Part shown: positions 32,539 to 41,799 of the stretch, piece after piece
Layout: each line of letters starts with the position of its first letter
Numbering within the stretch: position 1 is the stretch's first letter
Assembly: GCF_030403775.1 (NCBI RefSeq)
Contig: NZ_JAQMWQ010000013.1
Span: forward strand, 1 to 64,000
Source: Paenibacillus sp. BSR1-1
Lineage (GTDB): Bacteria > Bacillota > Bacilli > Bacillales > Cytobacillaceae
Direction of reading: 5' to 3'
DNA: 64,000 nt
Notes under the pieces: generated by a model
What the model saw: only the letters and a program-made list of their open reading frames with translations
The model's database searches: none
Told to the model about the DNA's origin: nothing
Position numbers and translations under genes: made by a program

Positions 32539-32853
32539 GTGACTCCCTTTACTGAAAATGTAGTAGAAATCATTCGAAATATCCCTGCTGGAAAAGTTAT
32601 GACCTATGGACAAATAGCCGCGTTGGCCGGCAGTCCCAGGGCAGCGCGGCAAGTCGTCCGCATCCTTCATTCCATGAGTAAAAAGCATCGCCTGCCCTGG
32701 CACCGTGTCATCAACGCCAAGGGGCAAATCGCTCTCCAGGACGAGGAATCCTACCAGGAGCAATTGTGGTCGCTCGAAGCTGAAGGGATAGAAGTGGGCC
32801 TGAATGGAGTAATCGACTTGAAAATATATCAATATATGCCGGTTGAATCATAG
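32539..32853 (+). CDS. alkyltransferase-like protein (MGMT fold, no active-site Cys)
   Basis: 104 residues covering only the DNA-binding domain of O6-alkylguanine transferases: 'KVMTYGQIAALAGSPRAARQV' with the Arg finger and 'PWHRVIN'. The methyl-accepting Cys of PCHRV is replaced by Trp, the hallmark of ATL proteins, which bind alkylated guanine, bend DNA and hand the lesion to nucleotide excision repair. GTG start at 32539 behind AAAGGA. It cannot perform transfer itself. Confidence 0.88.
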   Translation: MTPFTENVVEIIRNIPAGKVMTYGQIAALAGSPRAARQVVRILHSMSKKHRLPWHRVINAKGQIALQDEESYQEQLWSLEAEGIEVGLNGVIDLKIYQYMPVES

Positions 32854-32941
32854 CTCCCTAAAATTCACACAGGTGGTTTCACCTGTGCGGATATTTCACC
32901 GGCATATCGGCATATCGGCATACGATATACGGTGCAGCCGA

Positions 32942-32977
32942 CCAAAAAACCAACCCGCAGCACGGATTGGTTTTTGG
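32942..32977 (-). terminator. intrinsic terminator of the PBP gene
   Basis: AACCAATCCG and CGGGTTGGTT arms with one wobble, followed on the minus strand by TTTT. It is just downstream of the stop at 32983. Confidence 0.65.
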
Positions 32978-32982
32978 CCACC

Positions 32983-35004
32983 TCACTTTATTTTCATAAA
33001 AATGTTTTTCACCATTTTAACCGGCATCTGCGAACCGCCCCTGCCCTGAACTCCCTCAACCAGCATCGCCACCATCAGTTTCGGTGAATTGGTGTTGTAG
33101 GCGATAAACCAGCCGTTTTCTGTGCCGGTTTCGCCTTGCTTCTGCTTAATCTCAGCCGTGCCCGTTTTTCCAGCCAACGGATAGTCGGTCATATCGGCAG
33201 CATGCCCCGTACCTCCAGCATCCGCCACAACCTTTCTTAAATCAGCCGCTACGATTCCTGCATGCTCACTTGAGACCACCGCTTCCCGCCATACCTGGCT
33301 CCGCTGCTCTTCATCCAATAGAATCGGCTTAATCATATTGCCACCATTCATAAATGGAGTATAAGAGGCCATTAAATGAACAATGCTCATTTGAATCTGC
33401 CCTTGTCCGTAGCCTGTATCGCCTAGCGATATGTCGCTTTCCAGGGCACCAATTCTCGAAGTTTCAAGCGGATACGGATATGACAGTTCTTCCTCAAAGC
33501 CAAACTTTTTCAGCCCGCTCGCAAACGCATCCTTGCCCGTTTTCAACGCCGCCTGGGCGAAATAAATATTGTCCGAAAACACGAATGCCTTCTCTAAATT
33601 AATCGGACTGCCTTCGTGCACCCGTGTCACGAAATAGCCGCCCCAAGAAGCATCCTTTTGCCATTTCTTCCCGAGGATTTGCACCGTATCGCCTGGCGAT
33701 ATGGCCCCGCTCTCTAGTCCCACAGAGGCGGTTATAGCCTTCATAACAGATCCAGGCGCATAAGCCTGTTTAAACCGTGTCGTCAGCGGTTTTTTGGCAT
33801 CCTCCTGCAGCGCCTTCCACTCATCCGCTGAAAACCCTAGCGCGGCTTGGTTAGGGTCAAACGACGGACTGCTGACAAGTGACAGCGTCTCGCCGCTAAC
33901 AGGATTCATCGCTGCGGCTGCGCCGGCTTCACCGGCCATCTCGTCAAAGATCGTCTTCTGCGTCCCGCCGTCGATCGTCAGCTTAACATCCTTCCCATCC
34001 ACCACAGGCTTTTCCGCAAGCACTTCCTCCGAGCCGGAGCTGGAGCCAGTGTCATTACTCCCAGCCTTCTTTTTAATCACGATTTTAACACCACTCGTTC
34101 CCTTCAATTGCTCATCCAGCACCTGTTCGAGCCCTCGTTTGCCAATTACATCACGGCTTGTATAACCCAAGTCCTTTCGCTTCTCCAGCTCATCTGCAGT
34201 AATCGGCCCAACGTACCCGATTAACTGTGCCGCAGCCTGGCCAAAAGGATAAATCCTCGCGTCTACTTTCCGCGTTTTGACTGGCTCAAGTGCGACCAGC
34301 TGGGCAACCCGCTCCGTGTCATCCATCGATACTTTCTTCAGCGGCACAAATAAACCAGGTTTCACCCAGCTTGCACTCAAAGCCTTATTGATTTGCTCCG
34401 GCGTCATTTTCAACAGAGGAGCAAGCTTCTCCATCACCTGCTCATTTACTTCCCCGGCCATCACGCCCACCTCATACACCTGGCCGTTCACCGCCAGCCC
34501 GTTGCCGTTCCGATCGAGAATCTCCCCGCGTTTGGGTGCAACTGTGATCAGGCCAATCGTGTCGCCATCCTTTAATTTTGGAAAAATATACTCTGTATTC
34601 CAGTCTACATACCAGTTTGTTTTTTCGTTGCGGTCTTCCTTTTGCAACTTCGCTGTTTGGGTAAATTGAATAGGTCCGGCCATACTGCTCATTTTAGCGG
34701 TAAAAGAATATTGGGCCTTCTCTTTATCGGCCTGTTTATCCTCTTTTGGTTTTTTGAAGTCAATCTTGAGGTCTTTAATCTGAAGGTCTTGGTAGATTTT
34801 TTGATAGCGGCTGATGAATTCCTCTTTGGTGATTTTCTGTTTCGCATCATTTGAAAGATAATCATACATCTTATCAAACCTCTGCTGATTCCATAGCGCT
34901 ATGTAGTCCGAGAATCTGTCCTGGGGCTGCGGTTCTTTACTGCAGCCAGTTATAAACAGGGCAACGACCAAAAATACGAGAATGGCCCCCACTAATCTTT
35001 TCAA
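32983..35004 (-). CDS. pbpC: lipid-anchored class B penicillin-binding protein (PBP3/MecA type)
   Basis: 673 residues from TTG (35002-35004), GGAGGG 7 bases upstream. Order: lipoprotein signal with lipobox ITGC; an NTF2-like MecA N-terminal domain (about residues 25-145, 'YLSNDAKQKITKEEFISRYQ'); PBP dimerisation domain ('PKRGEILDRNGNGLA'); transpeptidase domain with Ser419 in SVMK, SDN in 'VFSDNIY' and KTGT near the end. It cross-links peptidoglycan outside the membrane. Length and lipobox match B. subtilis PbpC (PBP3), a low-affinity relative of PBP2a, so reduced beta-lactam affinity is plausible but unproven. Confidence 0.9.
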   Translation of the reverse strand: MKRLVGAILVFLVVALFITGCSKEPQPQDRFSDYIALWNQQRFDKMYDYLSNDAKQKITKEEFISRYQKIYQDLQIKDLKIDFKKPKEDKQADKEKAQYSFTAKMSSMAGPIQFTQTAKLQKEDRNEKTNWYVDWNTEYIFPKLKDGDTIGLITVAPKRGEILDRNGNGLAVNGQVYEVGVMAGEVNEQVMEKLAPLLKMTPEQINKALSASWVKPGLFVPLKKVSMDDTERVAQLVALEPVKTRKVDARIYPFGQAAAQLIGYVGPITADELEKRKDLGYTSRDVIGKRGLEQVLDEQLKGTSGVKIVIKKKAGSNDTGSSSGSEEVLAEKPVVDGKDVKLTIDGGTQKTIFDEMAGEAGAAAAMNPVSGETLSLVSSPSFDPNQAALGFSADEWKALQEDAKKPLTTRFKQAYAPGSVMKAITASVGLESGAISPGDTVQILGKKWQKDASWGGYFVTRVHEGSPINLEKAFVFSDNIYFAQAALKTGKDAFASGLKKFGFEEELSYPYPLETSRIGALESDISLGDTGYGQGQIQMSIVHLMASYTPFMNGGNMIKPILLDEEQRSQVWREAVVSSEHAGIVAADLRKVVADAGGTGHAADMTDYPLAGKTGTAEIKQKQGETGTENGWFIAYNTNSPKLMVAMLVEGVQGRGGSQMPVKMVKNIFMKIK

Positions 35005-35036
35005 AAAAATCCCTCCTTTAACTACCATTCTAACAT

Positions 35037-35096
35037 GGTGTCAGGCACCACAAAAAGACATTTCTACTGATTTGTCCACCACTGAAGGACACGTAT
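35037..35096. repeat. dispersed near-palindrome with AAAAAGACA / TTGTCCA extension
   Basis: GGTGTCAGGCACC at 35037-35049, then ACAAAAAGACATTTC, ten bases, TTTGTCCACC and GGACAC. Closest to the copy at 31984. It lies immediately upstream of the PBP gene. Confidence 0.8.
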
Positions 35097-35129
35097 GTTC
35101 GTATCTCAACAAACAGAAAAAAATCCAGT

Positions 35130-35584
35130 TTATTCGCTGGATTTGGGTTTTAATATGAATAGTTGAAATCCGTAGAGTGAGAGTGCGAAGCTTAGGGTTG
35201 TGTATAAAAGCTGCTTGGGTGTGATTCTGGTTAATTTATAGAGCCCTAGCTTTTCAAACAATGTATTGAGAGGATATAAGAGCATTGCATCCATGAAAAG
35301 ATTGATCAAACTGTATAACCAAAATCTCCCGAAGCTCAAATGAAATATCCAGATCGTGCCGACAAAATACGGTCCAAAAATAAAGCTAAAGTCATTAAAG
35401 ATTTTTTTAGACACGCCGCCTCTGACTCTCCACCATTTAAACTGAAAAGATAAAATACTTAGAACCAAGACCAATAAGGATGAAAAAGTTGCCACCGGTG
35501 TATATTTTTTACTGATTCTTTTGGTAGATAAAAGATAGTCAGCCAAGAAATAATGAGTAATCCCAAACGAATAATTGCTGGCAT
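35130..35584 (-). pseudogene. CBO0543-like membrane protein gene with a one-base frameshift
   Basis: A well-placed start (ATG 35582-35584, GGAGG 9 bases upstream) opens MPAIIRLGLLIISWLTIFYL but runs into a stop after about 43 codons. Another frame continues from the A6 run (T6 on the plus strand, 35505-35510) as KKYTPVATFSSLLVLVLS to the stop at 35130. Adding one A, or a -1 slip on A-AAA-AAT, joins them into one protein of about 150 residues with four or five membrane helices and 'FVGTIWIFHLSFGRFWLY', resembling the CBO0543 family. It could be a real mutation, slippage control or a sequencing error. Confidence 0.65.
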
Positions 35585-35654
35585 ATTAATACCTCCATGA
35601 AGAATGTCTCCGAGTGGTTAGTTTTTCAAAAAATTTCATTTTTATCCTTAAAGA

Positions 35655-35680
35655 CAAAAAAAGAGGAGAGTTCCCTCTTC
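35655..35680 (-). terminator. intrinsic terminator of spoIIQ
   Basis: AAGAGG/CCTCTT arms (35661-35666, 35674-35679) followed on the minus strand by a T run, 17 bases after the stop. Confidence 0.55.
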
Positions 35681-35696
35681 CCCCTTTATAACAAAA

Positions 35697-36530
35697 TTAA
35701 GAGTTTTTCTTGTCTTTTGAATCAGTAGATTGGTCTTCTTTATCAGAAGGAGTGTCATCAGACGCAGGATCTTCAATCATTTGATCATCTTGCTTTTGTT
35801 TTGGCATTTCCACTGACTCTGTGCTATCGTTCGATTGTGTGTCTTCCTGTAAAACGCTCAACGATTTGTTAAAGTAGTTTGTTGGGTTTACAGCCACGCC
35901 ATCTTTACGAATTTCAAAATGTACATGCGTTCCAGCTTTTTCATTGAACAAGCTTTGTCCAGCCTTGGCAAGAACTTGTCCTTGTTTTACTTCGTCGCCA
36001 ACCTTGACCTTAATCTCTTTTACGGATTGATATTGTGTTACAACCCCATTGTCGTGCTCGATTTCAATCACGTTTCCGAGAACAGCATCTTCTTCAACAC
36101 GAGTAACCTTTCCGCTTAGTGATGCCAAAACGTCAAACGTTTCGCCATTTTTCACGGTAATGTCGACACCTGTACTTTGGTTATAGGTGTTATCGTAATA
36201 TACTAAAGCTGCTTCTTGATCTTCTGGTTTTGCATTGAAATCATAGAATTTCGTTTTGATAACTGGAGCTTTTTCCATGGCCACCGGCATTTTGAAGTTT
36301 TCTAATGATTTGTTAACTTCAACAGCTGGAGCCTGGTTCTTTTTACCAGCGATATCAGTAGACTTGTAGTCGTACTTATCTGTTTTACTGCCGCTCGCTT
36401 GATACCAAAGAACTCCGGTTAAAATGATTGCTGCACTTGCGATATAGATGGCTGGAAAGACCCAACGCTTCTTAAAAAAGCGTTTTGTACTGGAACTTTG
36501 AGAAGATCGTTTGTTTTCTTCCTCTCTCAT
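35697..36530 (-). CDS. spoIIQ: forespore protein SpoIIQ (LytM-like)
   Basis: 277 residues. Start MREEENKR (ATG 36528-36530), preceded by GAGGTG and matching the B. subtilis start. A cytoplasmic basic stretch, one membrane helix ('WVFPAIYIASAAIILTGVLWY'), and a LytM/M23 domain with 'GTHVHFEIR' follow. The first zinc ligand is lost ('NQSTGVDIT' instead of HxGxD), so, as in B. subtilis, it is probably a docking protein for SpoIIIAH that builds the mother cell-forespore channel, not a peptidase. The C-terminal 60 residues are acidic and disordered. Confidence 0.93.
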   Translation of the reverse strand: MREEENKRSSQSSSTKRFFKKRWVFPAIYIASAAIILTGVLWYQASGSKTDKYDYKSTDIAGKKNQAPAVEVNKSLENFKMPVAMEKAPVIKTKFYDFNAKPEDQEAALVYYDNTYNQSTGVDITVKNGETFDVLASLSGKVTRVEEDAVLGNVIEIEHDNGVVTQYQSVKEIKVKVGDEVKQGQVLAKAGQSLFNEKAGTHVHFEIRKDGVAVNPTNYFNKSLSVLQEDTQSNDSTESVEMPKQKQDDQMIEDPASDDTPSDKEDQSTDSKDKKNS

Positions 36531-36604
36531 TTTCATCACCTCAGCAATCATTCTGAACAGATAAGTAGAATTATATACACTAGTCTGAAAAAATTTTTAA
36601 AACT

Positions 36605-36634
36605 TATTTTTCGACACTGAGGGAGTTTTTATGC
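36605..36634 (-). promoter_or_regulatory. possible sigma-F promoter of spoIIQ
   Basis: Minus strand: GCATA (36630-36634) and GTCGAAAAATA (36605-36615) with a 14-base spacer, compared with the sigma-F pattern GYATA-N15-GGNNANANT. The -35 box is a perfect match; the -10 box is partial. spoIIQ is a known sigma-F gene, which favours the call. Confidence 0.4.
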
Positions 36635-36787
36635 ATGAATGGGAAAAAAATTTTTTAGGGTGCTGTCCTCCGTTTAGTTGTATTTAATAGAGTAGACGAT
36701 TTTACCTATTAATTACTCTTTTCGTATTCATTAAAAATTCCATTAAGACATTGTTTATGGGAATAACTGTGCAGCTTGGGAATGTAC

Positions 36788-37774
36788 TTAGTTATGACGA
36801 GGTAGAAAATAAATTGTGCCTTTTTTGGTCCCTGTTGAGGTAAAGTCCAGTTTACGCAGGATTCGATTTGCACTTGTCGGGGATTCAATATGTAGGAATT
36901 CACGTAACTCCGAATTTGTAATCGAAGGCTTATATAGTAAGAAGTAATCGTAGATGGCTTTAATATGAGCTGTTTTTGATTTGCACTGGCAATTTGGACA
37001 AATCCACGACCCGTATGTATAGTCCATTGGTAAAAAGAGGCACTTCGGGCATTGGACTCCGGTGACGATATCTTTGTATGTAAGATGGAAGGAGCTGATG
37101 ATATCGAAATTTTCAGGGGTATGGCCAGTTAACAGAAGACGTTTTACTCTACGTAGTTCTTTGGTATTTAATATCTCATTCTTATTACAGTTGGCTAATT
37201 GAGAGATTTTTTCAAGTAGTCCTTCACTATTGCAGATATATCGGAGGATCTGTTCGTTTCCACGTTCAGCTGTAATGGAGGCTTTACCGTTACTATTAAC
37301 AAATATATGAAGAATCGGGATTTCTGGGAAATTATGCTTTTGAAGCCACTTTTTAAGTTTCATCGCCTGCAGCCTGGCTTGTAATACGGGATTCTTGATT
37401 CTTTCGTGTGTGCCGCTAACTTTTAAAGTAGTTTGATTTAAATATTTTTCAAAAAAGTACTCCCCTGTTCGATTCTTTACTTCAATTTCCAGCGCAAAGG
37501 CTGCCGCAAGGATTAAAAAATCTATTTGAAAAAAATACTTCCCAAATAGCAGTCGAATATTATGGAAAATAAGATATTTTTTATCGGGGAGCATACTTAA
37601 GTGAAATTCAAGCGATTTCTCTCCTTTGTATCCTGCCAGCCAATTCTTATATTCTTTTAATAGAGTTGGTCTGATTGGATGATTCGGGCTAATTCTCGGT
37701 TCGAGAGCCTCAAATTTTTGAATTCTCTCTGAAATCTCGCATTTTTTTGCAAACAATTGTATCATTCCTTTCAT
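36788..37774 (-). CDS. NERD-domain nuclease-related protein with zinc ribbon and winged helix
   Basis: 328 residues. A NERD domain at about 45-160 ('YKGEKSLEFHLSML', 'IDFLILAAAFALEIEVKNRTGEYFF', with the E-x-K nuclease pattern in EVKN), then a helical part, a zinc ribbon 'VQCPKCLFLP ... SWICPNCQCK' and a C-terminal winged-helix-like stretch 'NSELREFLHIESPTSANRILRKL'. It may be a DNA-processing enzyme; the role is unknown. The ATG at 37772-37774 has AGGGGG 12-13 bases upstream. A TTG at 37754-37756 behind AAAGGA is an alternative. It interrupts the usual spoIID-spoIIQ neighbourhood. Confidence 0.75.
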   Translation of the reverse strand: MKGMIQLFAKKCEISERIQKFEALEPRISPNHPIRPTLLKEYKNWLAGYKGEKSLEFHLSMLPDKKYLIFHNIRLLFGKYFFQIDFLILAAAFALEIEVKNRTGEYFFEKYLNQTTLKVSGTHERIKNPVLQARLQAMKLKKWLQKHNFPEIPILHIFVNSNGKASITAERGNEQILRYICNSEGLLEKISQLANCNKNEILNTKELRRVKRLLLTGHTPENFDIISSFHLTYKDIVTGVQCPKCLFLPMDYTYGSWICPNCQCKSKTAHIKAIYDYFLLYKPSITNSELREFLHIESPTSANRILRKLDFTSTGTKKGTIYFLPRHN

Positions 37775-37874
37775 ATTTTAAAAAATTCCCCCTCTCCAGC
37801 AAAAATCCTGCAAATTTCGACGTTCTTCTTTGTCCATTTGGTGAATTAAAGTTACCCTTTTTGGATGCCTGTTC

Positions 37875-37958
37875 ATATATCGGTCAGTTTTTAAAGTTTA
37901 TCGATCACTTTTGGGAGTTTATCGGTCACTTTCAACATTTTATCGGTCACTTCCCTTT
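37875..37958. repeat. intergenic 21-bp periodic array, core TTTATCGGTCACTT
   Basis: Four units of 21 bp between the NERD gene start and the spoIID terminator. Core TTTATCGGTCACTTT with 6-8 variable bases. Confidence 0.85.
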
Positions 37959-37992
37959 TTCCAGCAGGACATCCGTCGAATAAGCCCAACAA

Positions 37993-38028
37993 AAAAACCA
38001 AAAAGCCAGGCATCCACGCGCCTGGCTC
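37993..38028 (-). terminator. intrinsic terminator of spoIID
   Basis: AGCCAGGC/GCCTGGCT arms (38004-38011, 38020-38027) followed on the minus strand by TTTTGG and a further T7. Confidence 0.8.
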
Positions 38029-38034
38029 CAAAAA

Positions 38035-39072
38035 CTATTTCTGCGCCGTTATCGTCGCCAGCATGTTTTCTGCTGAGGTGATTTCGACTCCCTTATAATA
38101 ATGCTTCACAATCTCCTTATAATTCGAACCTTCCTCTGCCATTCCGTTCGCACCGTACTGACTCATCCCAACGCCATGCCCGAAGCCCTTCGTTGTGATG
38201 ACAATGTTATTACCTTTTCGCTCCCAGGCGAAGTCGGAGGATTTTAAATCCAATTTGTCGCGTATTTCTTTCCCGCTGAAGACCTTACCGTTAAAATTCA
38301 CCTTGCCCACCCGTTTTCCTGTTGTCCGTTCCACAATTTTACCAATCGTCCCGCTTGAACCAAGCTTTACCCCCAGCTTTGCTTCAAACTCCCGAACTGT
38401 CATCACTTTCTGGTTATTAAATTTAGGCGAATTTTTATCCCAGGGACTCGATACACTTCTTAAATAAGGAATGTTGCCGGACCAGTAGTCCTCAGAGTTT
38501 TCCGTATAGCCATTACTGGTGGAGAAAAACAACGCATCAATTGGTTTGCCTTCGTAAGTCAGAATTTGCCCGCTCGTTGACCTGACGGCCTCCAAAACCT
38601 TTTTCTTCTTCCAGTCATAGTCCTTGCCCCATGATTTTCTCTGCTCATCATCATTCATATACACTTGATTGTTTTGGGTGTCATTGACCTGAGCACCTTT
38701 TGGGACGCCGAGCTTATCCTTCGTTATCAATCTGTGAACGATATAGGTCCTTGCCGTCAGCGCCTGGGCCTTGAGTGCTTCCTCCTTGAAATCAGCCGGC
38801 ATCTCAGCCGCAACAACTCCGACAAGGTAATCCTCTAATTGGACCTTTTCGATTTTTGACTTTGAAAAACGAAAGACAGCCACCTCCACCGCAGGATCTT
38901 TAGATGTGGACGTCACATCTGTTACCTTTCCAGGTGACTTGGATAGATTCTCGCCTAATTTTCCGCTTGCCTTATGTTCATCTGAAAAGGGTAATACAAG
39001 TACAGCGGGGATAATTAGAGTCAAGGCAATGAGGAATGCTGCTAGTGCGATGAATGGTTTGATTTTTTTCAT
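38035..39072 (-). CDS. spoIID: stage II sporulation protein D (peptidoglycan lytic transglycosylase)
   Basis: 345 residues. ATG at 39070-39072 with GGAGG 7 bases upstream; the long upstream frame runs through the palindrome repeats and is rejected. N-terminal membrane helix, then the SpoIID/LytB domain ('EDYLVGVVAAEMPADFKEEALKAQALTARTYIV', with the catalytic Glu in AAEMP, and 'GHGVGMSQYGANGMAEEG'). With SpoIIM/SpoIIP it degrades septal wall during engulfment. Confidence 0.94.
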   Translation of the reverse strand: MKKIKPFIALAAFLIALTLIIPAVLVLPFSDEHKASGKLGENLSKSPGKVTDVTSTSKDPAVEVAVFRFSKSKIEKVQLEDYLVGVVAAEMPADFKEEALKAQALTARTYIVHRLITKDKLGVPKGAQVNDTQNNQVYMNDDEQRKSWGKDYDWKKKKVLEAVRSTSGQILTYEGKPIDALFFSTSNGYTENSEDYWSGNIPYLRSVSSPWDKNSPKFNNQKVMTVREFEAKLGVKLGSSGTIGKIVERTTGKRVGKVNFNGKVFSGKEIRDKLDLKSSDFAWERKGNNIVITTKGFGHGVGMSQYGANGMAEEGSNYKEIVKHYYKGVEITSAENMLATITAQK

Positions 39073-39130
39073 GATTGTGCCTCCAGTTTGTAATTTGCAG
39101 CCGGACACACCGCCCGAATACATCTCACTT

Positions 39131-39160
39131 AAACATATGGAAGCGGACAAGCATTTATTA
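39131..39160 (-). promoter_or_regulatory. possible sigma-E promoter of spoIID
   Basis: Minus strand: AATAAAT (within 39152-39160) and CATATGTT (39132-39139) with a 13-base spacer, close to sigma-E boxes (ATAnnnT and CATACANT). The position, about 60 bases upstream of the start, and the known sigma-E control of spoIID support it. Confidence 0.5.
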
Positions 39161-39217
39161 CAGTTTTTTTGGCTTGATCGCACAGTGTCCATCACAGAAG
39201 AACAATTGTCCACAAAC

Positions 39218-39295
39218 GGTGCCTGACACCACAAAAAGACAAATGTCCACGAGCGGTGCCTGACACCACAATGACACCACAATGACACCACAAAA
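39218..39295. repeat. tandem pair of dispersed near-palindromes
   Basis: GGTGCCTGACACC at 39218-39230 and 39255-39267, separated by ACAAAAAGACAAATGTCCACGAGC-type sequence, then two further short ACAATGACACC units, as if the end of the repeat had been copied by slippage. Confidence 0.85.
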
Positions 39296-39360
39296 ACGAA
39301 AAAACCGAAGATTGCTACGGTGGTCAGATATCAGACCACAGTACACCAATCTTCGGTTTC
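39295..39360 (-). terminator. intrinsic terminator of murA
   Basis: Long nested hairpin: outer 13-bp arms (39302-39314, 39347-39359) around an inner GTGGTC/GACCAC stem, followed on the minus strand by a short T run. Confidence 0.7.
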
Positions 39361-39405
39361 CTCCAAACTCAAACTCAATTGTAAACTTAAAATAATATAA
39401 TAAAA

Positions 39406-40716
39406 CTAAGCATTCATATCCGAAACGTATTTCTGGACTTCGACGAAACTCTCGTCAACTTCTTTCACGCGCTCGATGTCTGCGCCTAACCCAGCTAATT
39501 TGCCGTGGAAATCCACGTAGCCGCGGTCTAAGTGCTTCAGCTCAGTCACACGTGTCACGCCTTCAGAAACCAAACCAGTCAAAATCAATGCAGCTGCTGC
39601 TCTTAGATCTGTCGCAGACACCTCTGCACCCTGTAAATTCGAAGGGCCATTTAAAATAACAGAACGGCCTTCAATTTTAATATCTGCATTCATGCGGCGG
39701 AATTCTTCAACGTGCATGAAACGATTCTCAAACACCGTTTCTGTAATCATCGAAGTTCCTTCAGCACGAAGCAATAAGGCCATCATTTGTGATTGCATAT
39801 CTGTTGGGAAGCCCGGATGCGGCATCGTTTTAATGTCTACGGCCTTTAATCGATCAGGACCGATAACGCGGACGCCATCCTCTTCCTCATGAATTTCTAC
39901 ACCCATTTCTTCCATCTTTGCAATTAAGGAAGATAAATGTTCCGGAACTGCGCCCTTCACCAACACATTTCCTCCCGTAATCGCCGAAGCTACCATAAAG
40001 GTACCTGCTTCGATTCGGTCCGGAATAATGTTATGGTCTGCACCAAATAACACATCGACACCTTCGATTCGAAGAGTGCCCGTACCAGCGCCGCGTACCT
40101 TCGCGCCCATTTTGTTCAGGAAGTTTGCAAGATCAACGATTTCTGGTTCTTTTGCTACGTTTTCAATGATAGTCGTTCCAACCGCTAGGGTTGCCGCCAT
40201 CATAATGTTTTCCGTTGCACCAACACTTGGGAAATCCAAGTAAATCTTGGCACCTTTCAAGCGGCCCTGTACCTCCGCTTCGATAAAGCCATTCCCTACC
40301 TTCACTGTCGCACCCATGGCTTCAAAGCCTTTTAAGTGCTGGTCGATAGGGCGGGATCCGATGGCACAACCACCTGGAAGAGCTACACGAGCCCGGCTAT
40401 TACGTGCCAATAAAGATCCCATGACAAGGACAGACGCGCGCATTTTTCGAACGTATTCGAATGGCGCTTCATCTTTTAACTCTCTGGATGCATCAACAAC
40501 AACTGTATTATTGTCAAATACCACTTCAGCATTTAAGTTGCGTAAAACTTCATTAATTGTGTATACATCGGAGAGTGTAGGTACATCACGAATTACACTT
40601 TTTCCATCACTTGCTAATAATGTTGCAGCGATAACAGGCAGGACGGCATTTTTTGCACCTTCTACTTTTACCGTTCCAGTAAGCCTTTGTCCGCCGCGGA
40701 CGATGATCTTTTCCAA
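39406..40716 (-). CDS. murA: UDP-N-acetylglucosamine 1-carboxyvinyltransferase MurA
   Basis: 436 residues, full length. First committed step of peptidoglycan synthesis: PEP plus UDP-GlcNAc to enolpyruvyl-UDP-GlcNAc. Key residues are visible: Lys22-Asn23 (GAKNA) and the catalytic loop Cys117 ([11 protein letters not shown]), the fosfomycin target. Start MEKIIVRGG at 40714-40716 after a GGGG-rich ribosome site. It follows ywmB as in B. subtilis murAA. Confidence 0.95.
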   Translation of the reverse strand: MEKIIVRGGQRLTGTVKVEGAKNAVLPVIAATLLASDGKSVIRDVPTLSDVYTINEVLRNLNAEVVFDNNTVVVDASRELKDEAPFEYVRKMRASVLVMGSLLARNSRARVALPGGCAIGSRPIDQHLKGFEAMGATVKVGNGFIEAEVQGRLKGAKIYLDFPSVGATENIMMAATLAVGTTIIENVAKEPEIVDLANFLNKMGAKVRGAGTGTLRIEGVDVLFGADHNIIPDRIEAGTFMVASAITGGNVLVKGAVPEHLSSLIAKMEEMGVEIHEEEDGVRVIGPDRLKAVDIKTMPHPGFPTDMQSQMMALLLRAEGTSMITETVFENRFMHVEEFRRMNADIKIEGRSVILNGPSNLQGAEVSATDLRAAAALILTGLVSEGVTRVTELKHLDRGYVDFHGKLAGLGADIERVKEVDESFVEVQKYVSDMNA

Positions 40717-40748
40717 GAGTATTCCCCTCCGCGTCCATTTTCTCTATA

Positions 40749-41561
40749 TTAATATTCAATCGTAATGATTGGTGTGCCAACTACGACGGTAGTTCCTGCG
40801 CCCAATCCTTCGGAGCGTATGCCAATTTGTAAATTCATGTTATTTTCTTTATTATCTATGGAGCCTGTAAACTGTGGCGATGATGCCGAAACAGACATGA
40901 AATTCTCCTCTTTTAACGCTTCGATCTCTGTTGCATTAAAGCTTGACATTAGCCTGTTTACTTCCTCAGGTAAAGCCGTATCAATCTTATCACTGAAAAC
41001 GCCTTTCATACAAGAGAAAACTGTAGGTTTTCCTCGAAATATGTCAGATATCCTATTTTTGAATTGCTCGCTAGTGAAAAAGCCCTCTGACATCTTATTC
41101 CAATCTCTCCCGCTAACTCTATAAACTATATACGCATCGATAGGTTGTTTTGTGTGGGTTGCCATAATTTGAAGCATTTCACTGTGGTGTTTAGATGTTG
41201 GAGATACTGCTGTCACTTCCCGATATTCGCTAGTGTTTTTCATAGACCAATTCCACTCGGGAAACTTTTTTTGAAGCTTATCTACGTATTCCTGAACTTC
41301 CTTCTCACTCTTAAGGCCTGCCAGATGTTCTCGTGCATAATACGACCATTCATTGAGCAAAATATTTTCGGCTTGTAAAACAGAGCCGATTTTCGCCAAA
41401 TCCTGTCCGCTGTTTTGAAAAATGGACGCTCTTCCGTCTGCTTTTTCTTTATTAAAAATATCCAGGCCGCCGTTTGCTTCAGTTGTTCGGTTCCCAATTA
41501 CAACCAGAAAAAAACATAAAATTGAAACCATGCCTAAAAAAATCTTACTGTTTCTCTTCAT
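40749..41561 (-). CDS. ywmB: YwmB family protein
   Basis: 270 residues; ATG at 41559-41561 with GGGGGAG 7 bases upstream. One N-terminal membrane/signal segment ('[18 protein letters not shown]') and an extracytoplasmic domain typical of YwmB, a conserved neighbour of murA-spoIID with a TATA-box-binding-protein-like fold. The function is unknown, and the conserved link to cell-wall and sporulation genes suggests an envelope role. Confidence 0.85.
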   Translation of the reverse strand: MKRNSKIFLGMVSILCFFLVVIGNRTTEANGGLDIFNKEKADGRASIFQNSGQDLAKIGSVLQAENILLNEWSYYAREHLAGLKSEKEVQEYVDKLQKKFPEWNWSMKNTSEYREVTAVSPTSKHHSEMLQIMATHTKQPIDAYIVYRVSGRDWNKMSEGFFTSEQFKNRISDIFRGKPTVFSCMKGVFSDKIDTALPEEVNRLMSSFNATEIEALKEENFMSVSASSPQFTGSIDNKENNMNLQIGIRSEGLGAGTTVVVGTPIITIEY

Positions 41562-41799
41562 CTCTCGACTCCCCCTTACTACCATTGTTTCCAAGGAAGA
41601 GCAGAGCATACTTGGGAAATGTCGTCACTTTTAGACAAGTTTCAATATCTATTAGGTGAAACAATGTACAAAGGTTTCATGTTCACTTTATCACATTAAA
41701 TCACTTACTACTATTTTTTCCACACAAAGAGAATTGTACTCAAAATATGGACAAATGGGAACATGTACGAAGACCTAAATATTTTCCATTTTATCATAT

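Larger units (their letters stand above)
39073..39405. other. spoIID-murA intergenic region
   Basis: From left to right: the spoIID leader and sigma-E-like promoter, two palindromic repeats in a row with trailing ACAATGACACC copies, and the murA terminator. No gene is supported; the frames across it are repeat artefacts. Confidence 0.7.

Noticed and set aside
32148..32542. Small overlapping frames in the region before the ATL gene
   Set aside because: None has a ribosome site, and the sequence is AT-rich with homopolymer runs; treated as intergenic.
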